DNA of 64,000 nt from Lacticaseibacillus kribbianus (GCF_020180945.1 NZ_JAIPUL010000004.1:161820-225819); one strand, 5' to 3'; shown: positions 26,726 through 35,315, numbered from the stretch's first letter. A program made the numbers and translations. The notes: generated by a model not told the origin, from the letters alone.

Positions 26726-27670
26726 ATGGCCAGTTTTGCCAGTCTCGTCAAAAAAGAGCTGACCGGCCTCGAGGTGCACCCCGAGCACGCGCGGGCGGAG
26801 CTGTCCGCGCTGATTCGCATGAACGGCAGCCTCGGCATCCAAAACCACCAGTTCGTTCTGAACATCCAGACCGAAAACCCGGCGATCGCCCGCCGCATCT
26901 ACAGCCTGATCCGCCAGGTCTACCACCACGAGGCGAACCTGATCGTGCGGCGCAAGATGAAGCTCAAGAAGAACAACCAGTACGTGGTGCGCCTGACCAC
27001 CGGCGTCAACGCGCTCCTGGAGGACCTCGAGATCCTCGACAACGACACCATGGCGATTCAGACTGCCGTCTCGGCCAAGGTGCTCAACGAGGACCAGCGC
27101 GAGCGCTCCTACCTGCGCGGCGCCTTCCTGGCCGGCGGCTCGGTGAACAACCCCGAGACGTCCCGCTACCACCTGGAGATCTACTCCCTGTACCAGGACC
27201 ACAACGAGGGGATCCTCAAGATGATGAACGACTTCGACCTCAACGCGCGCACCGTCGAGCGCCGCAGCGGCTACATCGTCTACCTCAAGGAGGCGGAAAA
27301 AATCGCCGACTTCCTGCAGCTGATCGGCGCGACCAACGCGATGCTGAAGTTCGAGGACGTCCGCATCGTCCGCGACATGCGCAACTCGGTCAACCGCCTG
27401 GTCAACTGCGAGAACGCGAACCTGAACAAGACCATCGACGCCGCCCAGCGCGCGATTGAAAACATTCAGTACCTGCAGGATCACGGCATCCTGGACACGC
27501 TGCCGGACAAGCTGCGCGAGATTTCGGTGCTGCGGCTTGCCCATCCGGAGGTGTCGCTCAAGGAGCTGGGGGAGATGGTCCCAAGCGGCGCGATTTCCAA
27601 GTCCGGCATCAACCACCGGCTGCGCAAGCTCAACCAGATTGCCGAGGGGACGCAGACCCCGACGCTTTAA
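26726..27670 (+). CDS. whiA: DNA-binding protein WhiA
   Basis: This 314-residue protein has the WhiA two-part build: an N-terminal LAGLIDADG-homing-endonuclease-like fold ([25 protein letters not shown]) and a C-terminal helix-turn-helix ([36 protein letters not shown]). In Bacillus it influences division and chromosome segregation. In Streptomyces it is a sporulation activator. Last gene of rapZ-yvcK-whiA, closed by a clean terminator. Confidence 0.96.
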   Translation: MASFASLVKKELTGLEVHPEHARAELSALIRMNGSLGIQNHQFVLNIQTENPAIARRIYSLIRQVYHHEANLIVRRKMKLKKNNQYVVRLTTGVNALLEDLEILDNDTMAIQTAVSAKVLNEDQRERSYLRGAFLAGGSVNNPETSRYHLEIYSLYQDHNEGILKMMNDFDLNARTVERRSGYIVYLKEAEKIADFLQLIGATNAMLKFEDVRIVRDMRNSVNRLVNCENANLNKTIDAAQRAIENIQYLQDHGILDTLPDKLREISVLRLAHPEVSLKELGEMVPSGAISKSGINHRLRKLNQIAEGTQTPTL

Positions 27671-27675
27671 CCCGT

Positions 27676-27703
27676 GACGGCCACTTGTGGCCGTCTTTTT
27701 TTT
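27676..27703 (+). terminator. Terminator of rapZ-yvcK-whiA
   Basis: GACGGCCA (27676-27683) pairs with TGGCCGTC (27688-27695), followed by eight T. Confidence 0.93.
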
Positions 27704-27713
27704 GGCCTTCGTG

Positions 27714-27741
27714 TTGCAAATGCAATACCATGTGCTATACT
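27714..27741 (+). promoter_or_regulatory. Promoter and operator candidate of the marR-GNAT pair
   Basis: TTGCAA (27714-27719), 16-bp spacer, TGC-TATACT extended -10 (27733-27741). The inverted repeat TTGCA-AA-TGCAA (27714-27725) covers the -35, as expected for an autoregulating MarR protein. Confidence 0.65.
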
Positions 27742-27762
27742 GGTGGGCATGGAGGTGAGGAC

Positions 27763-28215
27763 ATGCTGGATGCGTTGCGTGCCATCGGCGTGGTTGCCCG
27801 CGCCCTGGACGGCATCTCAAACATCGAATTTCGCGAGCAGGACCTGACGCGCGGTCAGTACCTGTACCTGGTGCGGATCGCCGAGCAGCCGGGCATCATC
27901 GCCGAGCAGCTGGTCAACCAGCTGAAGGTCGACCGTGCCACCGTCGCGCGCAGCGTCGCCAAGCTCTGCGCCCAGGGGCTGGTGGTCAAACGCGCGGACC
28001 CGGCCAACGCCAAGGCCAACCGGCTGTACGTCACCGCGGCCGGGCAGCGCGCCTACGAGCCGATCCACCGCGAGAACCAGTACTCGCTGAACCAGGCGCT
28101 GGCGGGGATGAGCGAACAAGAGGTCGCCACCCTGACGCGCCTGTTGAACCAGATGTGTGACAACGTCGACCGTGACTGGCAGCTGGTCAAGGGCGGCGGC
28201 AAGCGGCACTACTGA
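27763..28215 (+). CDS. MarR-family transcriptional regulator
   Basis: This 150-residue protein has the MarR winged helix: LTRGQYLYLVRIAEQPGIIAEQLVNQLKVDRATVARSVAKLCAQGLVVKRADPANAKANRLYVTAAGQ, with recognition helix RATVARSVAKL and a charged wing. The ATG at 27763 follows GGAGGTGA; earlier in-frame starts would begin inside the promoter. It precedes a GNAT gene by 41 bp, probably as one operon, so it may sense a compound which that enzyme modifies. No cysteine sensor is present. Confidence 0.88.
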   Translation: MLDALRAIGVVARALDGISNIEFREQDLTRGQYLYLVRIAEQPGIIAEQLVNQLKVDRATVARSVAKLCAQGLVVKRADPANAKANRLYVTAAGQRAYEPIHRENQYSLNQALAGMSEQEVATLTRLLNQMCDNVDRDWQLVKGGGKRHY

Positions 28216-28256
28216 GATAAGGACAGGGCGCGCTTTCGGGCGCCACAGGAGGACTC

Positions 28257-28799
28257 ATGAACACAATTCAACCCGTTACCGAACAAGACATTCCGACGTT
28301 GGTCGCGATGTCTCGCACCACCTTCGCCGACACTTTTGCTGCCAACACGGCACCGGCGGACATGGCCGAGTTTCTGGCCACCGCCTACGCGCCGGCGAAG
28401 CTGCTGGCCGAGCTGCGCACCCCGGGCACCACCTTCTGGTTCGCCATGCAGGACGGCGTGCCGGCCGGCTACCTCAAGCTCAACGTCGACGCCGCGGTCA
28501 CCGCGGACGTTCACACCCCGAACGCCCTGGAGCTCGAGCGCATCTACATCCTGCCCGAGCACAAGCACCAGGGCCTGGGCAGCCTGCTGTACGCCCACGC
28601 CCTCAAGCAGGCGCAGGCGCTGCACAAGTCCGCCATCGCACTTGGGGTGTGGGAGCACAACGAGACGGCCAAGGCGTTCTACACCAAGCGCGGCTTCCGC
28701 AAGGTGGGGGAGCACGCCTTCGTGGTCGGTGGCGACCCGCAGCACGACTGGCTGATGGCGGCGAAGGTGTCGGCCCCCGCCGCGGGAATTCGTGATTAG
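28257..28799 (+). CDS. GNAT acetyltransferase, PaiA-like
   Basis: This 180-residue protein resembles the PaiA group of spermidine/spermine N-acetyltransferases: an N-terminal TFADTFAANTAPADMAEFL, the core LELERIYILPEHKHQGLGSLLYAHAL with the acetyl-CoA loop HKHQGLG, and ALGVWEHNETAKAFYTKRGF. A polyamine substrate is a family-level inference. It follows the MarR gene in the same transcription unit. Good ribosome site (CAGGAGG) before the ATG. Confidence 0.86.
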   Translation: MNTIQPVTEQDIPTLVAMSRTTFADTFAANTAPADMAEFLATAYAPAKLLAELRTPGTTFWFAMQDGVPAGYLKLNVDAAVTADVHTPNALELERIYILPEHKHQGLGSLLYAHALKQAQALHKSAIALGVWEHNETAKAFYTKRGFRKVGEHAFVVGGDPQHDWLMAAKVSAPAAGIRD

Positions 28800-28827
28800 G
28801 CTTGCATTTTTGCCCCGCTTCCCTTAA

Positions 28828-28833
28828 TATAAT
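28828..28833 (+). promoter_or_regulatory. -10 element of the tRNA-Arg promoter
   Basis: A perfect TATAAT lies 9 bp upstream of the tRNA gene. TTGCAT at 28802 is the nearest -35-like hexamer, but its 20-bp spacing is long. Confidence 0.5.
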
Positions 28834-28842
28834 TAGGTACTT

Positions 28843-28914
28843 GCGCGGTTAGTGTAATGGATCGCACGTGAGATTCCGGTTCTCGAAATCCGGGTTCGAC
28901 TCCCGGGCTGCGCA
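28843..28914 (+). tRNA. tRNA-Arg (anticodon CCG)
   Basis: The 72-nt sequence folds completely. Acceptor GCGCGGT/GCTGCGC (one G-U and one U-G pair), D-stem GTGT/GCAC, anticodon stem TGAGA/TCTCG with loop TTCCGGT (anticodon CCG), and T-arm CCGGG-TTCGACT-CCCGG, with discriminator A. The 3' CCA is not encoded. It reads CGG, a codon expected to matter in a GC-rich genome. A terminator follows at 28950. Confidence 0.95.
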
Positions 28915-28949
28915 GAAATGCCGCTTTTGGGGCAAACAGGGACCAATTG

Positions 28950-28975
28950 AACGCCCAGAGATGGGCGTTTTTTTT
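28950..28975 (+). terminator. Terminator of tRNA-Arg
   Basis: AACGCCCA (28950-28957) pairs with TGGGCGTT (28962-28969), followed by a long T-run. Confidence 0.92.
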
Positions 28976-28979
28976 GTCA

Positions 28980-29456
28980 TCAAAGGTCCAGGAGCTGGTG
29001 CTTCTTGGCCGTGAATTCCTCTTGGGTGATGGCGCCTGAGTCCAGCAGGGCCTTGAGCTTAGCAATCTGGTCGAGGTTCGAATCGGGTGCGGCCTGCACA
29101 CTGGGCCGCGGCCTGCTGTAGTCTTGAATCTTGGCCTCAATCAGCGCCTTGATGGCCAGCATCTCGGCGTAGTGGTCGCGGCCGCTGAAGAGAACGGTGT
29201 TCTCGTCCTTCGTCGCGGCCAGGACGCCGCCTGGGGACTCGCGGCCGCCCAAGATGGTGAATTGGATGTAGCCGGCGGTCATGCCGGGCTTCTTCAGCTG
29301 CACCGCGGTGATGGACGCGTAGGGAATCGTCTTGGCGCCCTTGAAGCCCTGATTCAGGGCGTTGAGCATGCCTTGTCGACGAATCGTCACCCCGCGGTCG
29401 TCGACGGTGAGGAAAGTGTGGCCGTTCGAGCGGATCTCCACGGTTTTTGGTTCCAT
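28980..29456 (-). CDS. DUF4429/SHOCT-domain protein
   Basis: This 158-residue cytoplasmic protein has a PH-like DUF4429 domain (about residues 5-112: GFKGAKTIPYASITAVQLKKPGMTAGYIQFTILGG...DENTVLFSGRDHYAEMLAIKALIEAKI). A disordered Pro/Arg/Ser hinge follows, then a C-terminal SHOCT motif (IAKLKALLDSGAITQEEFTAKKHQLLDL). SHOCT is a short helical module often attached to membrane-associated or PH-like domains, thought to mediate oligomerisation. No enzymatic motif. AAGGAGG precedes the ATG. It lies 34 bp after the Ltp-repeat gene on the same strand, so the two are probably an operon. Confidence 0.85.
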   Translation of the reverse strand: MEPKTVEIRSNGHTFLTVDDRGVTIRRQGMLNALNQGFKGAKTIPYASITAVQLKKPGMTAGYIQFTILGGRESPGGVLAATKDENTVLFSGRDHYAEMLAIKALIEAKIQDYSRPRPSVQAAPDSNLDQIAKLKALLDSGAITQEEFTAKKHQLLDL

Positions 29457-29490
29457 GATGGGTCCTCCTTGGTGAGTAGGTGGTGACCAA

Positions 29491-30129
29491 CTAGTCGTTC
29501 AGGTGGGCGATGGCGTAGTCTGCCTCCGCTTGGGTGAACTTCTCCCCGTAGCTGGAGGTCAGCTGATCGCGAATGGCGGCGGGGGACATGTTCATGTCGG
29601 TCTGATAGGCCTTGGCGGTTGCCAGCGCGTTCAGCGCGAAATTCGCCTTGACGTGCGCGATGGCGTAGTTCCCGGCAGCGACGGAAAACTGCTCGCCGTA
29701 TGCGGAAGTCAGCTGATCGAAAAGGCCGGCCTTGGACATGTGCATGTCGTCCGAGTATTGCTGTGCGGTGATCAGGGCGTTCGTGTACTCCACCGGCACC
29801 GCGGCGCTTGAGGACTTGCTGGCGGCAGCGGCACTGGCGGCCGCTGCATCGGAGGAGGCGGCCGCTTTTTCGGCGCTCTCGGAAGCGGCGGCTTCACTCG
29901 ATGCGGCTGCTTCGCGACTTGAGGCGGCCTCACGCGACTCCGCCTCGGCGGATTCAGACGCGGCCGCTTCCGCGTCCGAGTCGGTGGCGTCCGAGTCTGC
30001 GGGCGCGTTCAGCGCGGTGTCCGGTGCCTGGCGGGTTGACAGCTCGGGGGCAATGGCAATCAGGCCGACCAGCAGTAGGCCGGCCAGCGCCAGCCAGAAC
30101 CAGGCCTTGCGGTAAATGGGTTTCTTCAA
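29491..30129 (-). CDS. Membrane-anchored surface protein with two Ltp repeats (superinfection-exclusion-like)
   Basis: This 212-residue protein begins with a membrane anchor (about residues 9-29, AWFWLALAGLLLVGLIAIA). About 80 residues of Ser/Ala/Glu/Asp linker follow, then two 44-residue repeats starting NALITAQQYSDDMHMSKAGLFDQL (about 117-160) and NALATAKAYQTDMNMSPAAIRDQL (about 167-210). The repeats match the 'host cell surface-exposed lipoprotein' (Ltp) family. In streptococcal phage TP-J34, Ltp blocks DNA injection by other phages. Unlike that protein there is no lipobox cysteine, so it is held by a transmembrane helix. Start chosen is TTG at 30129, after AAAGGAG with 8 nt spacing; the upstream ATG at 30174 lacks a ribosome site. 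Phage exclusion here is inference. Confidence 0.82.
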   Translation of the reverse strand: MKKPIYRKAWFWLALAGLLLVGLIAIAPELSTRQAPDTALNAPADSDATDSDAEAAASESAEAESREAASSREAAASSEAAASESAEKAAASSDAAAASAAAASKSSSAAVPVEYTNALITAQQYSDDMHMSKAGLFDQLTSAYGEQFSVAAGNYAIAHVKANFALNALATAKAYQTDMNMSPAAIRDQLTSSYGEKFTQAEADYAIAHLND

Positions 30130-30290
30130 CGGACTCACTCCTTTGTGGTTATCACTTGGCTCAACGATAGACATTACGCAAAGGGTGCCGGTTTACCCCC
30201 AACCAGCGGCAAAATTCTCCGCCCGGCCGGATGCGTGGCCCAGCAGAGGTGTGCTATGCTAGGGGCACGCAAAAAAGTGCGCGCAAACTA

Positions 30291-30314
30291 TTTGACCTTT
30301 TTTGACTTTTGACG
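30291..30314. promoter_or_regulatory. CtsR operator of clpP
   Basis: Heptads TTTGACC (30291-30297) and TTTGACT (30301-30307) are spaced by 3 nt, the CtsR arrangement read on the opposite strand. A third, TTTGACG, follows directly (30308-30314). They cover the -35 to -10 interval. Confidence 0.87.
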
Positions 30315-30320
30315 TATGCT
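30292..30320 (+). promoter_or_regulatory. Promoter of clpP
   Basis: TTGACC (30292-30297), 17-bp spacer, TATGCT (30315-30320). Confidence 0.7.
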
Positions 30321-30346
30321 TAGCACTGTATTCAAATGAGTGCTAA
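30320..30346. promoter_or_regulatory. CIRCE element (HrcA operator) upstream of clpP
   Basis: TTAGCACTG, a 9-nt spacer, then GAGTGCTAA. This matches the CIRCE consensus TTAGCACTC-N9-GAGTGCTAA with one mismatch. It lies at and just after the predicted transcription start. Confidence 0.88.
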
Positions 30347-30373
30347 TACGCACGTAACCTAGGAGGAATACCC

Positions 30374-30964
30374 ATGCTAGTTCCTACAGTCGTTGAACAG
30401 ACCAGCCGCGGCGAACGCGCCTACGACATTTACTCACGCCTACTCAAAGACCGGATCATCATGCTGTCCGGGGAAATCAATGATCAGGTGGCCAACTCGA
30501 TCATTGCCCAACTGCTTTTCCTGGACGCCCAAGATCCGGATAAAGACATCTACCTCTACATCAACTCCCCGGGTGGTGTGATCACCTCCGGGCTTGCGAT
30601 CCTCGACACGATGAACCTCATCCACGCCGACGTGCAGACCATCGCCATCGGGATGGCGGCCTCCATGGCCTCCGTTCTGCTGGCCGGCGGCAAGAAGGGC
30701 AAGCGCTTTGCCCTGCCGCACTCCGAGGTCCTGATTCACCAGCCGCTGGGCGGTGCACAGGGCCAGCAGACCGAAATCGAGATTGCGGCCGAGCAGATCC
30801 TGAAGGCGCGTGTCAGCCTGAACCAGATTCTCTCCGACGCGACCGGCAAGTCCGTCGACGAGATCAAGGCCGACACCGAGCGCGACCACTACCTGACCGC
30901 GCAGCAGGCCAAGGATTACGGCCTGATCGACGCCATCCTGACCACCAAGGCCGACCAGAAGTAA
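30374..30964 (+). CDS. clpP: ATP-dependent Clp protease proteolytic subunit
   Basis: This 196-residue serine peptidase assembles as a 14-mer with Clp ATPases and degrades misfolded and regulatory proteins. The catalytic triad is Ser97 (GMAASMAS), His122 ([12 protein letters not shown]) and Asp171 (ERDHYLT). Length and N-terminus ([25 protein letters not shown]) are typical. CTAGGAGG precedes the ATG. The upstream region carries both a CtsR site and a CIRCE element, implying dual heat-shock control. A bidirectional terminator follows. Confidence 0.98.
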   Translation: MLVPTVVEQTSRGERAYDIYSRLLKDRIIMLSGEINDQVANSIIAQLLFLDAQDPDKDIYLYINSPGGVITSGLAILDTMNLIHADVQTIAIGMAASMASVLLAGGKKGKRFALPHSEVLIHQPLGGAQGQQTEIEIAAEQILKARVSLNQILSDATGKSVDEIKADTERDHYLTAQQAKDYGLIDAILTTKADQK

Positions 30965-30972
30965 GCCCAACA

Positions 30973-31011
30973 AAATACCGCCCGCCTCGCATTGCGAGGC
31001 GGGCGGTATTT
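30973..31011. terminator. Bidirectional terminator between clpP and the OhrR-like gene
   Basis: AAATACCGCCCGCCTCGC pairs with GCGAGGCGGGCGGTATTT over 18 bp with a 3-nt loop. The T-run is short (ATTTG). Confidence 0.8.
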
Positions 31012-31021
31012 GCGTTGACGC

Positions 31022-31471
31022 TTAGTTAAGGGCCTGGTCTTGAATGGCGGCCAGGTGCGCGTCGACCTGGTCGACCTGCGCCTTGATCGCGTCGTAGGTG
31101 GCCTGGTCCAGCTGCATCAGCTGGGTGCAGTCGCCGACGTGCGCGAAGATGTCGTCTCTGGCATCCTCGGCCTTTTGGGTCAGGCTGACGTCGACTCGGC
31201 GCTCGTCGTCGGTCGCGCGGGTGCGGGTGATCCACCCGCCCTTTTCCAGCCGCTTCATCAAGGGGGTCAGGGTGCCGGAGTCAAGCTCGAGCGTCTTGCC
31301 CACTTCCTTGACCGACATGGTCCCGTGCTCGTAAAGAGACAGCAGGGTGATGTACTGCGGGTAGGTCAGGCCGAAGCGGGAGAGGGCCTGCGTGTAGAAG
31401 TGATTGTACTGCTTCTGCGCCCGGTAGATCGAGAAGCACAGCTGCTCGTTCAACAAAATCGGTTTTACCAT
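31022..31471 (-). CDS. OhrR-type MarR-family redox regulator
   Basis: This 149-residue winged-helix protein is OhrR-like: MVKPILLNEQLCFSIYRAQ carries a cysteine at position 12 that aligns with the peroxide-sensing N-terminal Cys of OhrR. It is followed by the family's FGLTYPQYITLLSLYE, recognition helix DSGTLTPLMKRLEKGGWI and wing DERRVDVSLT. A single-Cys (1-Cys) sensor of organic hydroperoxides is likely. The usual partner gene ohr is not in this window, so its target lies elsewhere or differs. TGGAGG precedes the ATG. Confidence 0.85.
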   Translation of the reverse strand: MVKPILLNEQLCFSIYRAQKQYNHFYTQALSRFGLTYPQYITLLSLYEHGTMSVKEVGKTLELDSGTLTPLMKRLEKGGWITRTRATDDERRVDVSLTQKAEDARDDIFAHVGDCTQLMQLDQATYDAIKAQVDQVDAHLAAIQDQALN

Positions 31472-31698
31472 ATAGTTCGCCTCCAGATGTGTCGAGATTA
31501 TTGTACACGATATGGTGGTGCAAGGGAAGCCGCCGGTGCAACTTCCGAGATGAAAAATCGATGAGCGGGTAGCCGAACGCTTTCACGCCGCAAGACGCCG
31601 GTGTCGCGGGTAAAACGGTTACAGTCCGAAAGACGTTCGCCGGGGAAACCACATGCTTTTCAGTTTTCCTGAATGGGGTGACAACTCCCGGGAAGGAC

Positions 31699-31727
31699 TT
31701 GCACGGGCAAAATATCATTGTTATAAT
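31699..31727 (+). promoter_or_regulatory. Strong promoter of the cggR-gap operon
   Basis: TTGCAC (31699-31704), 17-bp spacer, perfect TATAAT (31722-31727) preceded by TGT (extended). A TTCAG-N5-CTGAA inverted repeat lies upstream at 31659-31673. Confidence 0.85.
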
Positions 31728-31787
31728 TGCGATGTTGGTTAGGGAAGATCAGGTTCACTGGGGCGCCCAAATTTTTTTTGCCCGAGC

Positions 31788-31823
31788 GGGTCGGCAAACG
31801 ACACGGTTGGACACAAAATGACC
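31788..31823. promoter_or_regulatory. Possible CggR operator in the cggR leader
   Basis: Two imperfect direct copies lie in tandem, GGGTCGGCAAACGACAC (31788-31804) and GGTTGGACACAAAATGACC (31805-31823), downstream of the promoter and before the ribosome site. B. subtilis CggR binds a tandem site in the equivalent place. The match to that consensus is loose. Confidence 0.4.
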
Positions 31824-31843
31824 CACCGAGAAGGAAAGCGTTC

Positions 31844-32881
31844 ATGCACTCAGAATTTGCCTGGATCGAATCTATCGCCCCGGACATGATGGGCGTCATT
31901 ACCAAGCGGTACCAGATCCTTCAATTCATCAGCTGGATGGCCCCGGTCGGGCGGCGCAACCTCGCCGAGCAGATGAAGGTTTCCGAGCGCGTCTTGCGCA
32001 CCGAGACCGAATTTCTCCGCAAGCAGGGGCTGATCGAAAGCTCCAAGTCCGGCATGGTCCTGACCTCCAAGGGCATCGAGACCTTCCAGGGCCTCGAGCA
32101 GCTGATGAACCAGCTTCTCGGCGTCAAGGACGACGAGAAGCGCCTGGCCGACAAGCTCGGCATCGCGCACTGCCTGATTGTCAACGGCGACGCCGATCAG
32201 AGCAGCCGCGTGATGGACGAGATGGGCAAGCTGCTGAACCAGACCCTGCAGGTGGTGCTGCCGGCCGGCCGCTCGACGGTCGCCGTCATGGGCGGCACCA
32301 CGATGGCCCGGGTGGCCACGCAGCTGAACTACAAGCTGTCCGCCGGCCGGGAGCTGACCTTCGTGCCGGCCCGCGGTGGGGTGGGCGAGGCCGTCTCGAT
32401 CCAAGCCAACTCGGTGGCCGCCGCCATGGCGGAAGCCACCGACTCCAACTACCGGGTGCTGTACATTCCAGAAAACGTCAGCGCCAAGACCTACCAGCCG
32501 CTTTTGCGCGAGCCGGCGGTCCAAGAAGTGTTGCAAATGATTGACAACGCTCAGGTAGTGATTCATAGTATAGGTGATGCCTTGATCATGGCGAAACGGC
32601 GCTCCATGCCGGTTTCGACCATCCGCGAGCTGGTCAACCACCGCGCGGTTTCAGAAACTTTCGGCACGTTCTTCGATGCCGAGGGGCAAGTCATCTACAA
32701 GATACCGCGGATCGGACTTCAGATTCCGGATCTTGATCACATCCCGTATGTGTTCGCCGTCGCCGGTGGCCGAAGCAAGGCCAAGGCGATCGCCGCATAC
32801 ATGAAGAATGCGCCGGCCCACACGTGGCTGATCACGGACGTCGGCGCCTCAACTGCGATTTTAACTGGGGAGACCCGTTAG
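31844..32881 (+). CDS. cggR: Central glycolytic genes regulator CggR
   Basis: This 345-residue repressor of the SorC/DeoR type has an N-terminal winged helix ([31 protein letters not shown]) and a sugar-phosphate-binding domain ([48 protein letters not shown]). In B. subtilis fructose-1,6-bisphosphate releases it from DNA. ATG 31844 follows GAGAAGGAAAG; in-frame codons back to 31727 fall in the leader. It heads the gap-pgk-tpiA-eno cluster and probably represses it and itself. Confidence 0.95.
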   Translation: MHSEFAWIESIAPDMMGVITKRYQILQFISWMAPVGRRNLAEQMKVSERVLRTETEFLRKQGLIESSKSGMVLTSKGIETFQGLEQLMNQLLGVKDDEKRLADKLGIAHCLIVNGDADQSSRVMDEMGKLLNQTLQVVLPAGRSTVAVMGGTTMARVATQLNYKLSAGRELTFVPARGGVGEAVSIQANSVAAAMAEATDSNYRVLYIPENVSAKTYQPLLREPAVQEVLQMIDNAQVVIHSIGDALIMAKRRSMPVSTIRELVNHRAVSETFGTFFDAEGQVIYKIPRIGLQIPDLDHIPYVFAVAGGRSKAKAIAAYMKNAPAHTWLITDVGASTAILTGETR

Positions 32882-32918
32882 AATAAAACTCTTATTTCCT
32901 AAAGGAGGAAATTTTAGC

Positions 32919-33941
32919 ATGACTGTTAAAATTGGTATCAATGGTTTTGGCCGCATTGGTCGCCTGGCTTTCCGCCGGATTTTCGAACTTGGTGCAAAGA
33001 GCAACGACATCGAAGTTGTTGCGATCAACGACCTGACCAGCCCAGCAATGTTGGCACACCTGCTGAAGTACGATTCCACTCACGGCACCTTCCCTGGTGA
33101 AGTTAGTGCAACCGACAACGGCATCGTTGTCAACGGCAAGGAATACCGCGTTTATGCTGAACCACAAGCTCAGAACATTCCGTGGGTTAAGAACGACGGC
33201 GTTCAGTACGTCCTCGAATGCACGGGCTTCTACACCTCCGCTGAAAAGGCCCAGGCTCACCTGGATGCCGGTGCAGAGCGTGTTCTGATCTCCGCTCCTG
33301 CCGGCAAGATCCGTACCATCGTTTACAACGTTAACGATGACACGCTGACCTCCGACGACAAGATCGTTTCTGCCGGCTCCTGCACGACCAACTGCCTGGC
33401 ACCAATGGCTTACTTCCTGAACAAGGAATTCGGCATCGAAGTTGGTACCATGACCACGGTTCACGCTTACACCTCCACCCAGATGCTGCTTGACGGCCCT
33501 GTTCGCGGTGGTAACCTGCGCGCTGCCCGCTCTGCTGCGGTTAACACGATTCCTCACAGCACCGGTGCTGCTAAGGCTATCGGCATCGTTATCCCAGAAC
33601 TGAACGGCAAGCTCCAGGGTCACGCTCAGCGTGTCTCCGTTGTTGACGGCTCCCTGACCGAACTGGTTTCCATCCTGAAGACCAAGAACGTTACGGCTGA
33701 CCAGATCAACGAAGCCATCAAGAAGCACACGGAGAACAACCCATCCTTCGGCTACAACGCTGACCAGGTTGTTTCCTCCGACATCATCGGCACCACCTTC
33801 GGCTCCATCTTCGATCCTACCCAGACCGAAGTTACGACCGCCGGTGACTACCAACTTGTTAAGACGGTTGCTTGGTACGACAACGAATACGGCTTCACCT
33901 GCCAGATGATCCGTACCCTGCTGAAGTTCGCTACTCTGTAG
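32919..33941 (+). CDS. gap: Glyceraldehyde-3-phosphate dehydrogenase, type I
   Basis: This 340-residue NAD-dependent enzyme converts glyceraldehyde-3-phosphate to 1,3-bisphosphoglycerate. Rossmann motif [17 protein letters not shown]; catalytic [12 protein letters not shown] with Cys155; His182 in TTVHAYT. Codon use departs from the GC-rich neighbours (GAA, GTT, CGT, GCT frequent), marking very high expression. AAAGGAGG precedes the ATG 37 bp after cggR with no promoter between, so it is read from the cggR promoter. A hairpin with a T-run follows, probably reducing readthrough into pgk. Confidence 0.98.
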   Translation: MTVKIGINGFGRIGRLAFRRIFELGAKSNDIEVVAINDLTSPAMLAHLLKYDSTHGTFPGEVSATDNGIVVNGKEYRVYAEPQAQNIPWVKNDGVQYVLECTGFYTSAEKAQAHLDAGAERVLISAPAGKIRTIVYNVNDDTLTSDDKIVSAGSCTTNCLAPMAYFLNKEFGIEVGTMTTVHAYTSTQMLLDGPVRGGNLRAARSAAVNTIPHSTGAAKAIGIVIPELNGKLQGHAQRVSVVDGSLTELVSILKTKNVTADQINEAIKKHTENNPSFGYNADQVVSSDIIGTTFGSIFDPTQTEVTTAGDYQLVKTVAWYDNEYGFTCQMIRTLLKFATL

Positions 33942-33965
33942 TCTAGAGTAACTACTTTCAACCGC

Positions 33966-34003
33966 AAAAAAGGGCGGAGGGAGTTACTCCCTCCGCTCTT
34001 TTT
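33966..34003 (+). terminator. Terminator or attenuator after gap
   Basis: GCGGAGGGAG pairs with CTCCCTCCGC around a very tight loop, flanked by an A-run and a TCTTTTT tail. Since pgk has no convincing promoter, partial readthrough is likely. Confidence 0.8.
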
Positions 34004-34047
34004 CTAGGGGCGGGTGACCGCCCCGCACCGCGCTTCGCCGCGGTGTT

Positions 34048-34073
34048 TGGATCAGGGGCCGCCTTGATCCAAG
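34048..34073. repeat. Inverted repeat in the gap-pgk spacer
   Basis: TTGGATCA and TGATCCAA flank a GC-rich 10-nt loop. No T-run. It could stabilise the pgk mRNA 5' end or mark a processing site. Confidence 0.55.
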
Positions 34074-34124
34074 CACCGCGACGGCGCGCACACTGCACAA
34101 CCTACAATAGGAGGGTTTTATCTA

Positions 34125-35315
34125 ATGGCTAAATTGATCGTCTCCGACTTAGACGTCAAAGATAAAAAAGTCCTGATCCGCGTTGACTTCAACGTGCCGA
34201 TCAAGGACGGTGTCATTGGCGATGACAACCGCATCGTGGCCGCACTGCCAACCATCCAGTACGTCATCGACAACGGCGGCAAGGCAATCCTTTTGTCCCA
34301 CTTGGGCCGCATCAAGACCGAAGAAGACAAGGCTAAGCTGTCCCTGCGTCCCGTCGCAGAGCGCCTGTCCGAGCTTCTGAAGAAGCCGGTCACCTTCGTT
34401 CCCGCAACCCGCGGCAAGGAACTGGAAGACGCCATCGCCAACCTCAAGGACGGCGACGTTCTTGTGATGGAGAACACGCGCTTCGAGGACCTCGACGGCA
34501 AGAAGGAAAGCAAGAACGATCCTGAGCTTGGCAAGTACTGGGCATCCTTGGGCGACCTGTTCGTCAACGACGCCTTCGGTACCGCGCACCGCGCCCACGC
34601 CTCCAACGTCGGCATTTCCTCCAACATGCCTCAGGCGGCTGCTGGCTTCCTGATGGAAAAGGAAATCAAGTTCTTGGGCGACGCGGTTGAAAACCCGAGG
34701 CACCCATTCGTTGCCATCCTCGGCGGCGCGAAGGTTTCCGACAAGATCGGCGTGATCTCCAACCTGATCAAGAGGGCGGACAAGATCATCGTCGGCGGCG
34801 GCATGACCTACACCTTCTACGCAGCTAAGGGCCTGACCACCGGCAAGTCCCTGGTTGAAACCGACAAGATCGACCTGGCCAAGCAGATCATGGCCGAGGC
34901 CGGCGACAAGCTGGTGCTGCCAGTCGACAACGTGGTTGCCACCGAATTCGCCAACGACGCCCCGCACAAGGTCGTTGAGGGCAACATTCCTGACGGCTAC
35001 ATGGCGCTTGATATCGGCCCTAAGGCGATTGCGGACTTCAAGGCCGTTTTGGCTGACGCGAAGACCGTGGTATGGAACGGCCCAATGGGTGTGTTCGAAA
35101 TGCCGAACTACGCCGAAGGCACGCTTGAAATCGGCAAGGCGCTGGGCGAATTGACCGACGCCACGACGATCATCGGCGGCGGCGATTCCACCGCGGCTGC
35201 TAAGCAGCTGGGCATCGCTCCTAAGATCACCCACATCTCCACTGGTGGTGGCGCTTCGCTTGAATACCTTGAAGGCAAGGAATTGCCTGGTATCGCTGCT
35301 ATTACCAACAAGTAA
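34125..35315 (+). CDS. pgk: Phosphoglycerate kinase
   Basis: This 396-residue enzyme makes ATP from 1,3-bisphosphoglycerate. N-terminal substrate region [37 protein letters not shown]; nucleotide side [32 protein letters not shown] and [22 protein letters not shown] precedes the ATG. Codon use leans to the highly expressed type though less than gap. A TACAAT at 34103-34108 could be a weak internal promoter. Confidence 0.98.
   Translation: MAKLIVSDLDVKDKKVLIRVDFNVPIKDGVIGDDNRIVAALPTIQYVIDNGGKAILLSHLGRIKTEEDKAKLSLRPVAERLSELLKKPVTFVPATRGKELEDAIANLKDGDVLVMENTRFEDLDGKKESKNDPELGKYWASLGDLFVNDAFGTAHRAHASNVGISSNMPQAAAGFLMEKEIKFLGDAVENPRHPFVAILGGAKVSDKIGVISNLIKRADKIIVGGGMTYTFYAAKGLTTGKSLVETDKIDLAKQIMAEAGDKLVLPVDNVVATEFANDAPHKVVEGNIPDGYMALDIGPKAIADFKAVLADAKTVVWNGPMGVFEMPNYAEGTLEIGKALGELTDATTIIGGGDSTAAAKQLGIAPKITHISTGGGASLEYLEGKELPGIAAITNK

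Noticed and set aside
28843..30200. Integrated island with tRNA-derived attachment sites
   Set aside because: No second copy of the tRNA 3' end was seen within the next few kilobases, and there is no integrase. The tRNA neighbourhood is only suggestive.
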